Shown here: positions 33,743 to 43,608 of the stretch, piece by piece | How the letters are laid out: each line of letters begins with the position of its first letter | How positions within the stretch are numbered: the stretch's first letter is position 1 | Origin: Actinomycetes bacterium | Lineage (GTDB): Bacteria > Actinomycetota > Acidimicrobiia > Acidimicrobiales > Ilumatobacteraceae | Length of the DNA stretch: 64,000 nt | Assembly (NCBI GenBank): GCA_029782355.1 | Contig: JAKOUY010000016.1 | Location: 186,001-250,000, forward strand | Direction: 5' to 3' | Position numbers and translations under genes: made by a program | The notes under the pieces: model-generated | The model's input: the letters and a program-made list of their open reading frames with translations, nothing else | Told to the model about the DNA's origin: nothing | Database searches by the model: none

Positions 33743-35191
33743 GTGCGCAGGACATCCAAGCATCGGGTGGCAGGGGTGCTCACCGCGACGGCCGCACTGG
33801 TTGCGGTCGCCGCCGGATCGGCCTCGGCCACCACACCGGGGACCAGTGCCGGCACCGCGGCCGGTGGTACCGCCGCCGCGCCGAGCGGTGAGGCGATCAC
33901 GATCTCGGTGACCACCAACGCCATCAGCGGCGGGAAGAACTCCGCCGAGGCCGACTTCTTCCAGAACTACGTGATCCCCGAGTTCCAGAAGGCCGAAGCT
34001 GCGAAGGGCAAGAACGTCACCCTCCAGTACCAGCCCAACGGTGTCGACGACGAGAACTACAAGACCAAGCAGGCCCTCGATCTGAAGAGCGGCGCCGGGG
34101 CCGACCTGATCGGCATCGACGGCATCTGGTACGGCGAGTTCGCCGATGCCGGCTACATCAAGCCGCTCGATGACATCGTCGGGGCCGACACGGTCAAGGC
34201 CTGGAGCGGGTGGGCGCAGATCCAGCCCGCCGTCCAGGCGCTGACCAGTTACAACGGCAAGCTGTACGGCATCCCCGCGGGCACCGACGGCCGGGTCATC
34301 TACTTCAACAAGGACATCTTCGCCAAGGCCGGCCTGCCAGCCGACTGGCAGCCGAAGAGCTGGGATGAGATCCTCGCCGCGGCCAAGACCATCAAGGAGA
34401 AGGTCTCCGACGTCATCCCGCTGCAGTGGAACGCTGGCTCGTCGATGGGCGAAGCCACGACCATGCAGGGCGTGCTGCCGTTGCTGGCCGGCGCCGGCGG
34501 CCAGGTGTTCGCCGATGGCAAGTGGCTCGGTGCCTCGCAGGCGCTGAAGGACGTCCTCGGCTTCTACGCCACGGTGTACGGCTCGGACAAGCTGGGCGAC
34601 CCGATCCTCCAGCAGGAGGCCCAGGGCCGCGACCAGTCCTTCGAGCAGTTCTCCAAGGGCCAGATCGCCATGCTGGCCGAGGGCGACTACTTCTGGCGAT
34701 CGGTGATCGAGCCCAAGGCCGGCGACTTCCCGATGGCCAACCGCGACACCGTCGTGGGTTGGGCGAAGATCCCGGCGATGAAGCCCGGTTCCGGCATCAA
34801 GGGCCAGGATTTCGTGTCGATGTCCGGCGGTGGCGGATACGTCATCAACCCGAACTCCAAGCACGCCCAGGAAGCCTGGGACCTGATGACGTTCCTGGCC
34901 GAGCCGGACACGATCAAGGCCCTGCTCAACGGCGCGGCCCGGATCACGGCTCGTGACGACGTCAACTCCGAGGTGCTCAGCAAGGATCCGTTCCTGTCCT
35001 TCGTGGCCAAGGACGTCCTGCCGATCACGGCGTACCGGCCGGCGTTCGCCATCTATCCGCAGGTCTCGGTGGCCCTGCAGGAGGCGACCGACGACATCCT
35101 CACCGGCAAGTCGGTGGACGACGCGGCCAAGGCCTACCAGGACAAGGTGGTGCAGCTGGCCGGCGCAGACAAGGTCGCCACGAGCGGCTGA
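33743..35191 (+). CDS. ABC transporter extracellular solute-binding protein (carbohydrate, family 1)
   Basis: A 482-residue secreted substrate-binding protein. GTG 33743 has an excellent AAAGGGGAGA. A Sec signal (VLTATAALVAVAAGSASA) is followed by a Thr/Gly/Ala linker without a lipobox cysteine, unusual for actinobacterial binding proteins, which are mostly lipoproteins. The domain shows the type-1 sugar-binder layout: DLIGIDGIWYGEFADAGYI, YGIPAGTDGRVIYFNKDIF, KSWDEILAAAKTIKE and KGQIAMLAEGDYFW. Two permeases, an ATPase, a PHP protein and an alpha-mannosidase follow in tight succession, so a mannose-containing glycoside is a likely cargo. Confidence 0.92.
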   Translation: MRRTSKHRVAGVLTATAALVAVAAGSASATTPGTSAGTAAGGTAAAPSGEAITISVTTNAISGGKNSAEADFFQNYVIPEFQKAEAAKGKNVTLQYQPNGVDDENYKTKQALDLKSGAGADLIGIDGIWYGEFADAGYIKPLDDIVGADTVKAWSGWAQIQPAVQALTSYNGKLYGIPAGTDGRVIYFNKDIFAKAGLPADWQPKSWDEILAAAKTIKEKVSDVIPLQWNAGSSMGEATTMQGVLPLLAGAGGQVFADGKWLGASQALKDVLGFYATVYGSDKLGDPILQQEAQGRDQSFEQFSKGQIAMLAEGDYFWRSVIEPKAGDFPMANRDTVVGWAKIPAMKPGSGIKGQDFVSMSGGGGYVINPNSKHAQEAWDLMTFLAEPDTIKALLNGAARITARDDVNSEVLSKDPFLSFVAKDVLPITAYRPAFAIYPQVSVALQEATDDILTGKSVDDAAKAYQDKVVQLAGADKVATSG

Positions 35192-35197
35192 CATCGG

Positions 35198-36079
35198 GTG
35201 AAGCACGACGATGGCGACGTCGCGGGGCTCGGGCGGCCCCGCGCCGTCGCCTTCGCGCTTCCGGCCCTGGCGATCATCGGGGTCTTCCTGTTCCTCCCGG
35301 CCCTGTGGACGCTGTGGCTCGGCCTGACCAACTACCGGCTGACGGGGACCGCTGCGGCGCATCCGAAGGTGGTGTGGTTCGACAACTACCGAACGGCGCT
35401 GACCGACCACGAGTTCCGTGGGGCACTGTGGCGGACGACGCTGTTCGTCATCGGCTCGGCGCTCATCGGGCAGTCCCTCTTCGGCTTCAGCCTGGCGTGG
35501 GTCCTGCAGCGGGTCCGCAAACCGATCCGCTCAGTGGTCGAGTTCTTCGTCCTGCTGGCCTGGATCGTGCCGTCCTCGGTGTCCTCGTTCCTGTGGTTCG
35601 CCCTCTACGACCGGCGCAACGGCACGCTGAACGCCCTGCTCGGCACCAAGGGCACGGCCTGGCTGATCCAGTACCCGATGTGGAGCATCGTCGTGTTCAA
35701 CACCTGGGTCGGCACGGCGTTCTCCATGCTCCTCTACCGCTCGGCGTTGGGATCGGTGCCGCCCTCGCAGCTGGAGAGCGCCCGCCTGGCAGGAGCCGGC
35801 CCCGGCGCCCAGCTGCGTGACGTGATCTTCCCGCACATCCGCAGCCACATCCTGACCAACACCCTGCTGATCACGCTGTGGACGTTCAACGTCTTCACCC
35901 CGTACCTGTTGACCGGGCCGGCCAACCGCAAGGCGGAGATCATGGCCGGCTACATCTATCGGACCTCGCTGCGGGTCGGCGAGCTGGGCCAGGGGGCGGC
36001 GATCTCGCTGATCATGATCGTCATCAACCTGATCATCGCCCTGGTGTACCTGCGCGTCCTGCGGGAGCGGACGCCGTGA
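35198..36079 (+). CDS. ABC sugar permease, MalF/UgpA-like
   Basis: A 293-residue inner-membrane permease with six hydrophobic segments. The EAA-type coupling loop is ESARLAGAGPGAQLRDVIFP near residue 198, which contacts the ATPase. The start is GTG 35198, 7 bp after the binding protein stop. Its stop overlaps the next permease start (GTGA). Confidence 0.93.
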   Translation: MKHDDGDVAGLGRPRAVAFALPALAIIGVFLFLPALWTLWLGLTNYRLTGTAAAHPKVVWFDNYRTALTDHEFRGALWRTTLFVIGSALIGQSLFGFSLAWVLQRVRKPIRSVVEFFVLLAWIVPSSVSSFLWFALYDRRNGTLNALLGTKGTAWLIQYPMWSIVVFNTWVGTAFSMLLYRSALGSVPPSQLESARLAGAGPGAQLRDVIFPHIRSHILTNTLLITLWTFNVFTPYLLTGPANRKAEIMAGYIYRTSLRVGELGQGAAISLIMIVINLIIALVYLRVLRERTP

Positions 36080-36951
36080 GCGCCTCGCCGGTCGCCGAGC
36101 GTTCGACAGCGATGTCGCGCTTCGACGCCCAGCCGATCCGGCACTTCCTCGGCGTCATCGGGCGGACGGTGTTCGTCGCGTTCATGCTCGCCTTCTTCAC
36201 CCTCCCGGTGCTGTGGCTGGTGTTCGCCCCGTTCGACAAGACCCCCGGCCTGGGCGTGAGCCTGCCGGAGTTCACCATCGCCAACTTCCGCACGCTGTTC
36301 AAGAGCTCCTCGGCGCTGTCGGCCCTGCGAAACTCGCTGATCCTCGCCGGGGGAACCGCCGCGCTGGTGCTGGTAGCCGGTTCGCTGGCGTCCTACGCCC
36401 TGTCGCGGGTGCGCATCCCCGGTCGCGACATGCTGCTGTACGTGCTGCTGCTGATGTCGTCGATCGTCACCGGCACGGCCGCCATGGTGCCCACCTTCCA
36501 GCTGGTCAACGAGCTGCACCTGATCGACAAGATGCTGGGCGTGGTGCTGGTCATCGGCGCCGGCACCCTTCCGACGGTGATCTTCATCCTCAAGGACTTC
36601 ATGGACAACATCCCCAAGTCCTACGAGGAGTCGGCTCGGCTGTTCGGGGCCCGGCCGCTGCGGATCCTGTGGGACGTGGTCGTCCCGACTGCCCGCTCCG
36701 GCCTGGCGGCCATCGCCGTGTGGGCCGTGGTGCAGGTGTGGGGCAACTTCCTGGTGCCGTACATCCTGCTGCGCTCGCCGGACAAGTCGCCGGCGGCGGT
36801 GGTGATGTACACCTTCTACACCGAGGGCGGCCAGCCCAACCTCCGGCTGATCGCCGCCTTCGCGCTCGTCTACTCGCTGCCCGTCGTGCTCGTGTACTTC
36901 TTCGTCAGCCGGCGCTACGGGTTCCGCTTCTACGGAGGGATCAAGCGCTGA
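36076..36951 (+). CDS. ABC sugar permease, MalG/UgpE-like
   Basis: A 291-residue second permease subunit with six membrane segments and the EAA loop ESARLFGARPLRILWDVVVP. GTG 36076 overlaps the previous stop. An alternative start at the ATG of MSRFDAQ 12 codons later would still keep all membrane segments. The gene ends in TGATG with the ATPase gene. Confidence 0.92.
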   Translation: MSASPVAERSTAMSRFDAQPIRHFLGVIGRTVFVAFMLAFFTLPVLWLVFAPFDKTPGLGVSLPEFTIANFRTLFKSSSALSALRNSLILAGGTAALVLVAGSLASYALSRVRIPGRDMLLYVLLLMSSIVTGTAAMVPTFQLVNELHLIDKMLGVVLVIGAGTLPTVIFILKDFMDNIPKSYEESARLFGARPLRILWDVVVPTARSGLAAIAVWAVVQVWGNFLVPYILLRSPDKSPAAVVMYTFYTEGGQPNLRLIAAFALVYSLPVVLVYFFVSRRYGFRFYGGIKR

Positions 36952-38057
36952 TGGCCTCGATCAGGACGGTCAAGCTGACCAAGGAGTACCCCGGCGGTGT
37001 CAAGGGTGTCGACGACCTCACCCTGGACATCGTCGACGGCGAGTTCTTCGCCCTGCTCGGCCCGTCCGGCAGCGGCAAGACCACGCTGCTGCGGACCATC
37101 GCCGGGCTGGAGTCGGTGACTGCCGGGCAGCTGTTCATCGGGTCGCGCGACGTCACCCAGCTCGACCCCGGGCGGCGCAACGTCGCCATGGTGTTCCAGG
37201 ACTACGCCCTGTTCCCGCACATGTCCACGGCGGACAACATCGCCTACCCGTTGAAGGTCAAGAAGGTCCACAAGGCGCAGCGCTACGCCACGGCCGAGGA
37301 AACCGCCGACGCCCTGTCGCTGCAAGGCCTCCTCGGCCGGCGGCCGAGCCAGCTCTCCGGCGGACAGCAGCAGCGCGTTGCCCTGGCCCGGGCCGTGGCC
37401 TCGAACCCCGACGTGTTCCTGTTCGACGAGCCGCTCTCCAACCTCGACGCCCGCCTGCGCCTCGAGGCCCGCACCTTCCTCAAACAACTGCAGCGCAGAC
37501 TCGGCGTGACCACCGTGTTCGTCACCCACGACCAGGCCGAGGCCCTGGCCCTGGCCGACCGCATCGCCATCATGGACAAGGGTCGGATCCAGCAGCTGGG
37601 GACGCCTCGTGACGTGTTCCGTGCCCCGGCCAACACCTTCGTCGCCGCGTTCATCGGCTCGGTGCCGATGACCTTGATCCCCGGGACGTTGGCGGGTGGC
37701 CGGTTCGCGTTCGGCGAGGAGCGCCTGGAGCTGCCCGACGAGGCCGCAACCACGGCCGCGGCGATGCCCGACGGCACGGCGGTCACGTACGGAGCCCGGC
37801 CGGAGTACATCTCGATGAGCTCGGACTCCCGCCCGGGGGCGATCGCCGGACCGGTCCAGGTGGTCGAGCACCTCGGCGCCTCGCTGCTGGTCAGCGTGGC
37901 CTTCGGCGACCAGCTCGTCCAGGCGGTCGTCGACGAGGACCACGAGCCGGAGATCGGCGCCACGGTCTACCTGCTGCCCAACCCTCGCCGGGCCTTGCTG
38001 TTCGACGCCGAGGGCACCCGGATGGCGGACGACGCCCCCGCCGAGGCCGGCGGGTGA
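36951..38057 (+). CDS. ABC sugar transporter ATPase (MsmK/UgpC-like)
   Basis: A 368-residue nucleotide-binding subunit. Walker A GPSGSGKTT (about 38-46), Q-loop FQDYALFPH, signature LSGGQQQR, Walker B VFLFDEPLSNLD, H-loop VTHDQAEA, followed by a C-terminal OB-type regulatory domain (about 240-360) typical of MalK-like proteins. Having its own ATPase shows the operon is self-sufficient; many actinobacterial sugar importers share one MsiK. Its GTGA overlap couples it to the PHP gene. Confidence 0.95.
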   Translation: MASIRTVKLTKEYPGGVKGVDDLTLDIVDGEFFALLGPSGSGKTTLLRTIAGLESVTAGQLFIGSRDVTQLDPGRRNVAMVFQDYALFPHMSTADNIAYPLKVKKVHKAQRYATAEETADALSLQGLLGRRPSQLSGGQQQRVALARAVASNPDVFLFDEPLSNLDARLRLEARTFLKQLQRRLGVTTVFVTHDQAEALALADRIAIMDKGRIQQLGTPRDVFRAPANTFVAAFIGSVPMTLIPGTLAGGRFAFGEERLELPDEAATTAAAMPDGTAVTYGARPEYISMSSDSRPGAIAGPVQVVEHLGASLLVSVAFGDQLVQAVVDEDHEPEIGATVYLLPNPRRALLFDAEGTRMADDAPAEAGG

Positions 38058-39280
38058 CCCAGCGGTTCAGCGCCCGGTTGACGCCCGAGGACCGGGCGGC
38101 GACGCCCTATCTCGCCGTTCCCGTCGACGTGCCCGCCGGGGCCGGCTCGATCGAGGTCGAGTTGACCTTCGACCACCAGGCCGGGGTGATCGATCTCGGT
38201 TGTGAGGGGCCCGGTGGGTGGCGCGGGTGGTCAGGTGGGGCCCGGCAGCGCTTCGTGATCACCGACGACGCGGCGACCTGGGGCTACCTTCCTGGCCCGC
38301 TGGAGCCCGGTGTTTGGCACGTCGTGCTCGGGCTGTACCGGGTGTCGGCGGGCGGCGTGGCCGTCAGCGTGCGCATCGACGTGCCGGCCACCGGCGTGGT
38401 CGAACCCGATCCCCCCGCTCCACCGGCCGCCGCGCCGGTCAGCGCCGGCCGCCGCCGGGCGTTGCCCGGCGCTGCCGGGCTGACCTGGTGGGCGTGCGAC
38501 TTCCACGCCCACACCCTGCACTCCGACGGGGCGCTGAGCGTCGCCCAGCTCGCCGCCAGGGCCGCCGGGCAGGGTCTCGACGCCCTGGCGATCACCGACC
38601 ACAACACGGTCAGCGGCCACCGCCTGCTCCCCGACGCCGCCCAGCGATACGGCCTGACCCTGATCCCCGGGCAGGAGATGACCACCGATCGGGGTCACGC
38701 CAACGCCTTCGGGGCGATGCCGTTCGTCGACTTCCGGCGCCATCCCGACCAGTGGGCGGCCGACGTCCGGGCACACGGCGGGCTGCTCTCGGTGAACCAC
38801 CCGGTGGCCTTCGACTGCTCATGGCAGTGGACGATGCACGACCGCCCCGGCCTGGTCGAGGCGATGCACAGCAGCTGGTCGTACGCCCCGACGGACACCT
38901 CGATCTGGTCGTGGCTAGCGGCCAGGGGTGCCGACGGGCTGGGCGTGGTGGGCGGCAGCGACTTCCACACGCCCGGCGAGGGCATCGAGGTCGGTTCCCC
39001 CACCACCTGGGTGGCGGCACCCGACCCGTCGAGCGACTCGCTGCTCGACGCCGTTGCCGCCGGGCGAACCGCGCTGTCGATGGGTCCACCGCTCGATGGT
39101 CCGGTGTTGGTGCGCGACGGCGACGACCTGCTGGCCGTCGGCGCCGACGGGGCGTTGCACACCGACTGGGAGGGTCGCCAGCGGATGGTGCACGGCGATC
39201 GGGTGCGACTGGCCGGTGACACTCCCGGGCTGCACCGGCTGGTGGCGGCGGACGGGCGGATCCTGGCGATCTCGCCATGA
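38054..39280 (+). CDS. PHP-domain phosphoesterase-like protein (CehA/McbA type)
   Basis: A 408-residue protein with an N-terminal beta-rich module (about 1-130, Pro/Ala linker after it) and a PHP metal-dependent phosphoesterase domain. Visible metal motifs are DFHAHTLHSDG, ITDHNT, GQEMTT, LSVNHP and GGSDFH. It has no signal peptide, so it acts in the cytoplasm. Lying between the importer ATPase and the alpha-mannosidase, it may hydrolyse a phosphoester linkage in the imported glycan or glycoside. GTG 38054 overlaps the ATPase stop and the stop overlaps the mannosidase start. Confidence 0.85.
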   Translation: MTQRFSARLTPEDRAATPYLAVPVDVPAGAGSIEVELTFDHQAGVIDLGCEGPGGWRGWSGGARQRFVITDDAATWGYLPGPLEPGVWHVVLGLYRVSAGGVAVSVRIDVPATGVVEPDPPAPPAAAPVSAGRRRALPGAAGLTWWACDFHAHTLHSDGALSVAQLAARAAGQGLDALAITDHNTVSGHRLLPDAAQRYGLTLIPGQEMTTDRGHANAFGAMPFVDFRRHPDQWAADVRAHGGLLSVNHPVAFDCSWQWTMHDRPGLVEAMHSSWSYAPTDTSIWSWLAARGADGLGVVGGSDFHTPGEGIEVGSPTTWVAAPDPSSDSLLDAVAAGRTALSMGPPLDGPVLVRDGDDLLAVGADGALHTDWEGRQRMVHGDRVRLAGDTPGLHRLVAADGRILAISP

Positions 39281-42027
39281 GCGATCTCGTGCTGGTCCCG
39301 CACAGCCACTGGGACCGCGAGTGGTACGAACCCTTCCAGCGCTTCCGCTTTCGCCTGGTGGACATGTTCGACGAGGTCCTCGACCGGTTGGAGGCCGACG
39401 GCGAGTTCCGCTTCACGCTCGACGGCCAGACCGCGGCGATCGAGGACTACCTGGAGATCCGCCCCCAGCACCGCGACCGGGTGACCGAGCGAGTACGTGC
39501 CGGGCAGCTGGCCATCGGTCCGTTCCACATCCTGCTCGACGAGTTCCTGTGCGCCGGCGAGACCATCGTGCGCAACCTCCAGCTCGGCATCGCCGGAGCC
39601 GACGCGCTGGGCGGGGCGATGCCGGTGGGCTACCTGCCGGACATGTTCGGGCACATCGCCCAGATGCCCCAGTTGTTGCGCCAGGCCGGGATCGCCGACG
39701 CCGTCCTGTGGCGTGGCGTGCCGGCCGTGGTGACCGGTCATGCCTTCCGCTGGGTGGCGCCGTCCGGTGACGAGGTGCGCGTCGAGTACCTGTTCGACAG
39801 CTATGGCAACGGGTTGGGCCTGACCACGCCGCCCGGACGGCTGGGCGAGTTGGGCGCCGAGTACCAGGCGCGCACCGCCGGCCGCTTCGCCGGGGATCCC
39901 GCGTTGGGGATGGTGGGCGGTGACCACACCAGCCCCGACCCGCACCTGATGGACGCCGTGCGCCAGGCCCGTACCGACGGGTTGGCGGTCGAGGTGGCCA
40001 CCCTCGCCCAGTACGTGCCGGGCCGGAGTCGCCACGGGCACGTGGTCCGTGGCGAACTTCGCAGCCATGCCGTTGGCAACGTGCTGCCCGGCGTGATCTC
40101 CGTGCGCCGGTCCTTGAAGGTGGCGATGGCCGCGGCCGAAGGCGCCGTGCTGTCGGCCGAGCGGCTGATGGCCCGCTGGTCGTCGGTGGACCACGGCCCG
40201 TTCCTGCGCCTGGCCTGGCGCAAGATCGTCGAGTCCAGCGCGCACGACTCCGTGGTCGGTTCGGGAGTCGACGCCACGGTCCGCCAGGTCCACACCCGGC
40301 TGGAGGAGGCCGAGCAGCTCGGTCGGGCGGTGGCCGACGCAGTGCTCGGCGCCGTCGCCAGCGATGTCCCGGCCGACGGGTTCGTGGTCGTCAACACCCT
40401 CGCCCAGCCGGTCGAGGCGTTGGTCGACGTGGTCCTCGACGCCGACGGCGGGGAGCTCCCGACGGTGGTCGACGGTGCCGGGCGGGTACGGCGCACGCAG
40501 GTCGTGGGCGGGGAACTCGGTGACCTGGGCGATGAGAAGCTGGACGCCGGGCAGCTGCTCCGGCTTCTGCAGCGAATCCACGGGCGCGAGCTGTACGGGC
40601 AGTTGATCGAGCGAGTCGAGTTCGGCGACCACGAACTGACCCTGTTCGTGGCCCGCACGCCGGCGACCGAGTCGTTCGACGGCGCCGCGTTCCGGCGGCG
40701 GTTGGCCCAGGAGGCGGCCGACCAGCCGGGCCCGTGGCGGATCCGCACCGTCGCCCGCCGCCGGCTGCGCGCCCTGGTCGAGGTGCCCGTGGGGCCGATG
40801 GGCCGGATCTCCCTGCGGCCGCACCCGCCGGCGCCGGTCGCCGAGCCGCCCACCCGGGGTGACGTCGTGGTCGTCTCGGGCGGGGTGGACCGTGGCGATG
40901 GGGTCGTGCTGGCCAACGGCTCGGTCACGGTGCAGGTCGGCAGCGACGGGTTGGTCGCCATCACCGGTCCGCGGGGAGAGCGGCTGGAGGGAGTCGGGCG
41001 GATCGTCGACGGTGGGGACCGCGGCGACGCCTACAACTTTGGTCCGCCGGCCGACGACGAGGTGATCGATCGGCCGACCGCCGTCGAGGTGGTGGTTGAG
41101 CACGCCGGGCCGCTGCTCGGGTCGGTCGCGGTGTACCGCTGGTACCAATGGCCGGTGGGCCTGGGCGACAGCGCCGACAAGCGCAGCGGGGCCACCGCGC
41201 CAGTCGAGGTGGTCACCCGCTATCAGCTGCGTGCCGGCGAACCGCTGGTGCGGGTCACCGTCGACTTCGTCAACCAGATGCGCAATCATCGGACCCGCCT
41301 GCACATCCCGCTGCCCGAGCGCGTCGGCGGATCGGCATCGATGGGGCAGTTCGCCGTGACCGAGCGCGGCCTGACGGCCGAGGGCGGTGGTGGTGAGTAC
41401 CCGCTCCCCACCTTTCCGGCGTACGAGTTCGTCAGCGCCGGCGGGCTCACCGTGCTCGTCGGTCACGCCACGGAGTACGAGGTGGTCGACGGGGGTGGCG
41501 AGCTGGCATTGACGTTGCTGCGGGCCGTGGGGATGATCAGCGTCAACGTCCACCCGCTGCGTGACGAGCCGGCTGCCGCGGAGATCGCGATCCCCGGTGG
41601 CCAGGAGATCGGCACGCCGTTGCACGCCTCCTTCGCCCTGCTGGTCGACCGGCGCGGATGGCGAGCTGCGGACGCCGTCGGATGGCAGGCCCGCTGGGTG
41701 GCACCGCCGGTCGTGGCCGCCGGGCGGGCCGCTCGCCACGCCGATCTCCCCGTTGCGCAGTCCGGACTGTCGGTCGGCGGTGACTCGATCGCCCTCAGCG
41801 CGTGGCGCCGGCAGAGCACGGAGGTGGACGAGCTGCGCCTGGTGAACTACTCGCCCGAGCTCGGGACGGCGACGATCACGGCCGACTACGCCTCGATCGA
41901 GACCACCGACCTGCTCGACCGCCGCCTCGGCCTCCCCGCCCCCCGGCGGGCCGACGGCGGCGGTTGGCAGGTCGACCTGCCGCCGTGGGCGGTCGTCACC
42001 CTGGCCGCCCATCGCTCCGTACGCTGA
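39277..42027 (+). CDS. Alpha-mannosidase, glycoside hydrolase family 38
   Basis: A 916-residue cytoplasmic GH38 enzyme. The zinc-binding HSHWDREW is at residues 9-16, the catalytic nucleophile Asp122 is in GYLPDMFGHIAQMPQLL, and a further zinc histidine lies in SSAHDSVVGSGVD. C-terminal beta-domains follow. GH38 enzymes remove alpha-mannosyl residues with retention. It is the last gene of the importer operon (ATGA overlap), consistent with breakdown of an imported mannoside. Confidence 0.93.
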   Translation: MSDLVLVPHSHWDREWYEPFQRFRFRLVDMFDEVLDRLEADGEFRFTLDGQTAAIEDYLEIRPQHRDRVTERVRAGQLAIGPFHILLDEFLCAGETIVRNLQLGIAGADALGGAMPVGYLPDMFGHIAQMPQLLRQAGIADAVLWRGVPAVVTGHAFRWVAPSGDEVRVEYLFDSYGNGLGLTTPPGRLGELGAEYQARTAGRFAGDPALGMVGGDHTSPDPHLMDAVRQARTDGLAVEVATLAQYVPGRSRHGHVVRGELRSHAVGNVLPGVISVRRSLKVAMAAAEGAVLSAERLMARWSSVDHGPFLRLAWRKIVESSAHDSVVGSGVDATVRQVHTRLEEAEQLGRAVADAVLGAVASDVPADGFVVVNTLAQPVEALVDVVLDADGGELPTVVDGAGRVRRTQVVGGELGDLGDEKLDAGQLLRLLQRIHGRELYGQLIERVEFGDHELTLFVARTPATESFDGAAFRRRLAQEAADQPGPWRIRTVARRRLRALVEVPVGPMGRISLRPHPPAPVAEPPTRGDVVVVSGGVDRGDGVVLANGSVTVQVGSDGLVAITGPRGERLEGVGRIVDGGDRGDAYNFGPPADDEVIDRPTAVEVVVEHAGPLLGSVAVYRWYQWPVGLGDSADKRSGATAPVEVVTRYQLRAGEPLVRVTVDFVNQMRNHRTRLHIPLPERVGGSASMGQFAVTERGLTAEGGGGEYPLPTFPAYEFVSAGGLTVLVGHATEYEVVDGGGELALTLLRAVGMISVNVHPLRDEPAAAEIAIPGGQEIGTPLHASFALLVDRRGWRAADAVGWQARWVAPPVVAAGRAARHADLPVAQSGLSVGGDSIALSAWRRQSTEVDELRLVNYSPELGTATITADYASIETTDLLDRRLGLPAPRRADGGGWQVDLPPWAVVTLAAHRSVR

Positions 42028-42032
42028 CATCG

Positions 42033-42743
42033 ATGGCCGACACCGCCTGGATCGATCGGCTCGTCGCCGCGCTCGGTGCGGCGGGTGACCCGCAGCGAGC
42101 CGTCGAGCAGCAGCGGTACATGAAGTCGGCGCTGCCGTATCACGGCATCACCACACCGGAGCTGCAGCGGCTGCTGCGGCCGTTCCTCACCGACGCGGCC
42201 ACCCGGTTGACGAGCCGCGCCACGTGGGAGGAGACCGTCCGGGCGCTGTGGGACGGCGCGACCCACCGCGAGCAGCGCTACGCAGCGCTCGCCCTGACCG
42301 GTCATCGGCTGGCTCGCAGCTGGCAGGACCCCTCGGCGCTGACCCTGTACCGCCATCTCGTGGTCACCGGCGCCTGGTGGGACGTCGTCGACACGATCGC
42401 TGCCCGCCGAGTCGGCCCGATCGTGGCCGCCCATCCCGCCGTCGGTCGGCCGCTGATGCGCGCCTGGGCGGACGACGACGACCTGTGGATCCGCAGAACG
42501 GCGATCCTCCACCAGCTCGGCGCCAAGGCGGACACCGACGCCGGGCTGCTGGCCGAGATCGTCGAAGCCAACCTGGCCGGGTCACCGTTCGCCGGCGAGT
42601 TCTTCGTTCGCAAGGCCATCGGCTGGGCGCTGCGCCAGTACGCCTACACCGATCCGGCCTGGGTTCGCCGGTTCCTGCGGACCCACGCCGACCGGCTTGC
42701 TGCCCTCTCGGTACGCGAGGCCGCCAAGCACCTCGCCGACTGA
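42033..42743 (+). CDS. DNA alkylation repair protein, AlkD-like DNA glycosylase
   Basis: A 236-residue all-helical protein with HEAT-like repeats as in AlkD/AlkC. Characteristic are KSALPYHGITTPELQRLLR near residue 30, HREQRYAALAL, WWDVVDTIAA, DDDLWIRRTAILHQL and FFVRKAIGWALRQYAYTDP. AlkD removes positively charged 3-methyladenine and 7-methylguanine lesions. The start is ATG 42033; TACGCT 7 nt upstream suggests a leaderless mRNA separate from the mannosidase operon that ends 5 bp earlier. Confidence 0.92.
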   Translation: MADTAWIDRLVAALGAAGDPQRAVEQQRYMKSALPYHGITTPELQRLLRPFLTDAATRLTSRATWEETVRALWDGATHREQRYAALALTGHRLARSWQDPSALTLYRHLVVTGAWWDVVDTIAARRVGPIVAAHPAVGRPLMRAWADDDDLWIRRTAILHQLGAKADTDAGLLAEIVEANLAGSPFAGEFFVRKAIGWALRQYAYTDPAWVRRFLRTHADRLAALSVREAAKHLAD

Positions 42744-42791
42744 CGGGCAGCGGGCGGCCACCCGGGCTCGCGCCCGTACGCTGGGCCCACC

Positions 42792-43580
42792 GTGAGCTCC
42801 TCGCCCGACCGCCGTCCCCGGCATCACGTCGAGCTCGTCATGGGCATGGCCGTGTCGATCGATGTGCGCGACGACGTCCCATCGGAGGCGATCGACGAGG
42901 TCGTCGCCTGGCTGCACCACGTCGACGACACCTTCAGCACGTACCGGCCGGACAGCCCGATCAGCCGGTTGGGGACCGGCCAGGCCACCCGGGCGGAGAT
43001 GAGTGCCGAGGTGGTCGAGGTGCTCGACCTGTGCGACGCTCTGCGAGCCGACACCGACGGTGCGTTCGACGCCCACGCCGTTCCGGCGCCCAACGGGTCA
43101 CGGTTCGATCCGTCCGGCCTGGTCAAGGGGTGGTCGATCGAGCGAGCCGCCGGGATCCTCGAGCGGCATCGGGCGACGAACTTCTGCATCAACGCCGGCG
43201 GGGACATCGCCCTGCGCGGCGAGGCCGAGCCCGGCCTTCCGTGGCGTGTCGGCATTCGCCATCCCGACCAGCCGATGATGAGTGCCGCGGTGCTGGCGGT
43301 GAGTGGGCGGGTGGCGGTGGCCACCTCGGCCACCTACGAGCGCGGCGCGCACATCATCGACCCGGCCACCGGGGAGCCGACGACTCCGGTGGCCAGCGTG
43401 ACCATCGTCGGATCCGATCTGACCGTTGTCGACGCCGTCGCCACCGCCGTGTTCGTCATGGGTCTGGACGGCTTGGCCTGGCTGATCCAGCGGCACCCCG
43501 ATCTCGCCGGCTTCGCCATCACCCGCGACGAGCTGACCTACCGCACCGAGAACTTCGCCCGGTACCTGGCTCCCGGCTGA
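42792..43580 (+). CDS. apbE: FAD:protein FMN transferase (ApbE family)
   Basis: A 262-residue ApbE-family protein: MGMAVSIDVRD near the N-terminus, FSTYRPDSPISRL, FDPSGLVKGWSIERAA, INAGGDIALRG, and the C-terminal metal/FAD segment SVTIVGSDLTVVDAVATAVFVMG. ApbE attaches FMN to Thr in flavoproteins such as NqrC/RnfG or FMN-binding domain proteins. No such target is in this window and there is no signal peptide. The start is GTG 42792 with TACGCT 9 nt upstream. It converges with the VOC gene. Confidence 0.9.
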   Translation: MSSSPDRRPRHHVELVMGMAVSIDVRDDVPSEAIDEVVAWLHHVDDTFSTYRPDSPISRLGTGQATRAEMSAEVVEVLDLCDALRADTDGAFDAHAVPAPNGSRFDPSGLVKGWSIERAAGILERHRATNFCINAGGDIALRGEAEPGLPWRVGIRHPDQPMMSAAVLAVSGRVAVATSATYERGAHIIDPATGEPTTPVASVTIVGSDLTVVDAVATAVFVMGLDGLAWLIQRHPDLAGFAITRDELTYRTENFARYLAPG

Positions 43581-43608
43581 CGGTCGAGCGGAGCCGGCTG
43601 GCCTGCGC

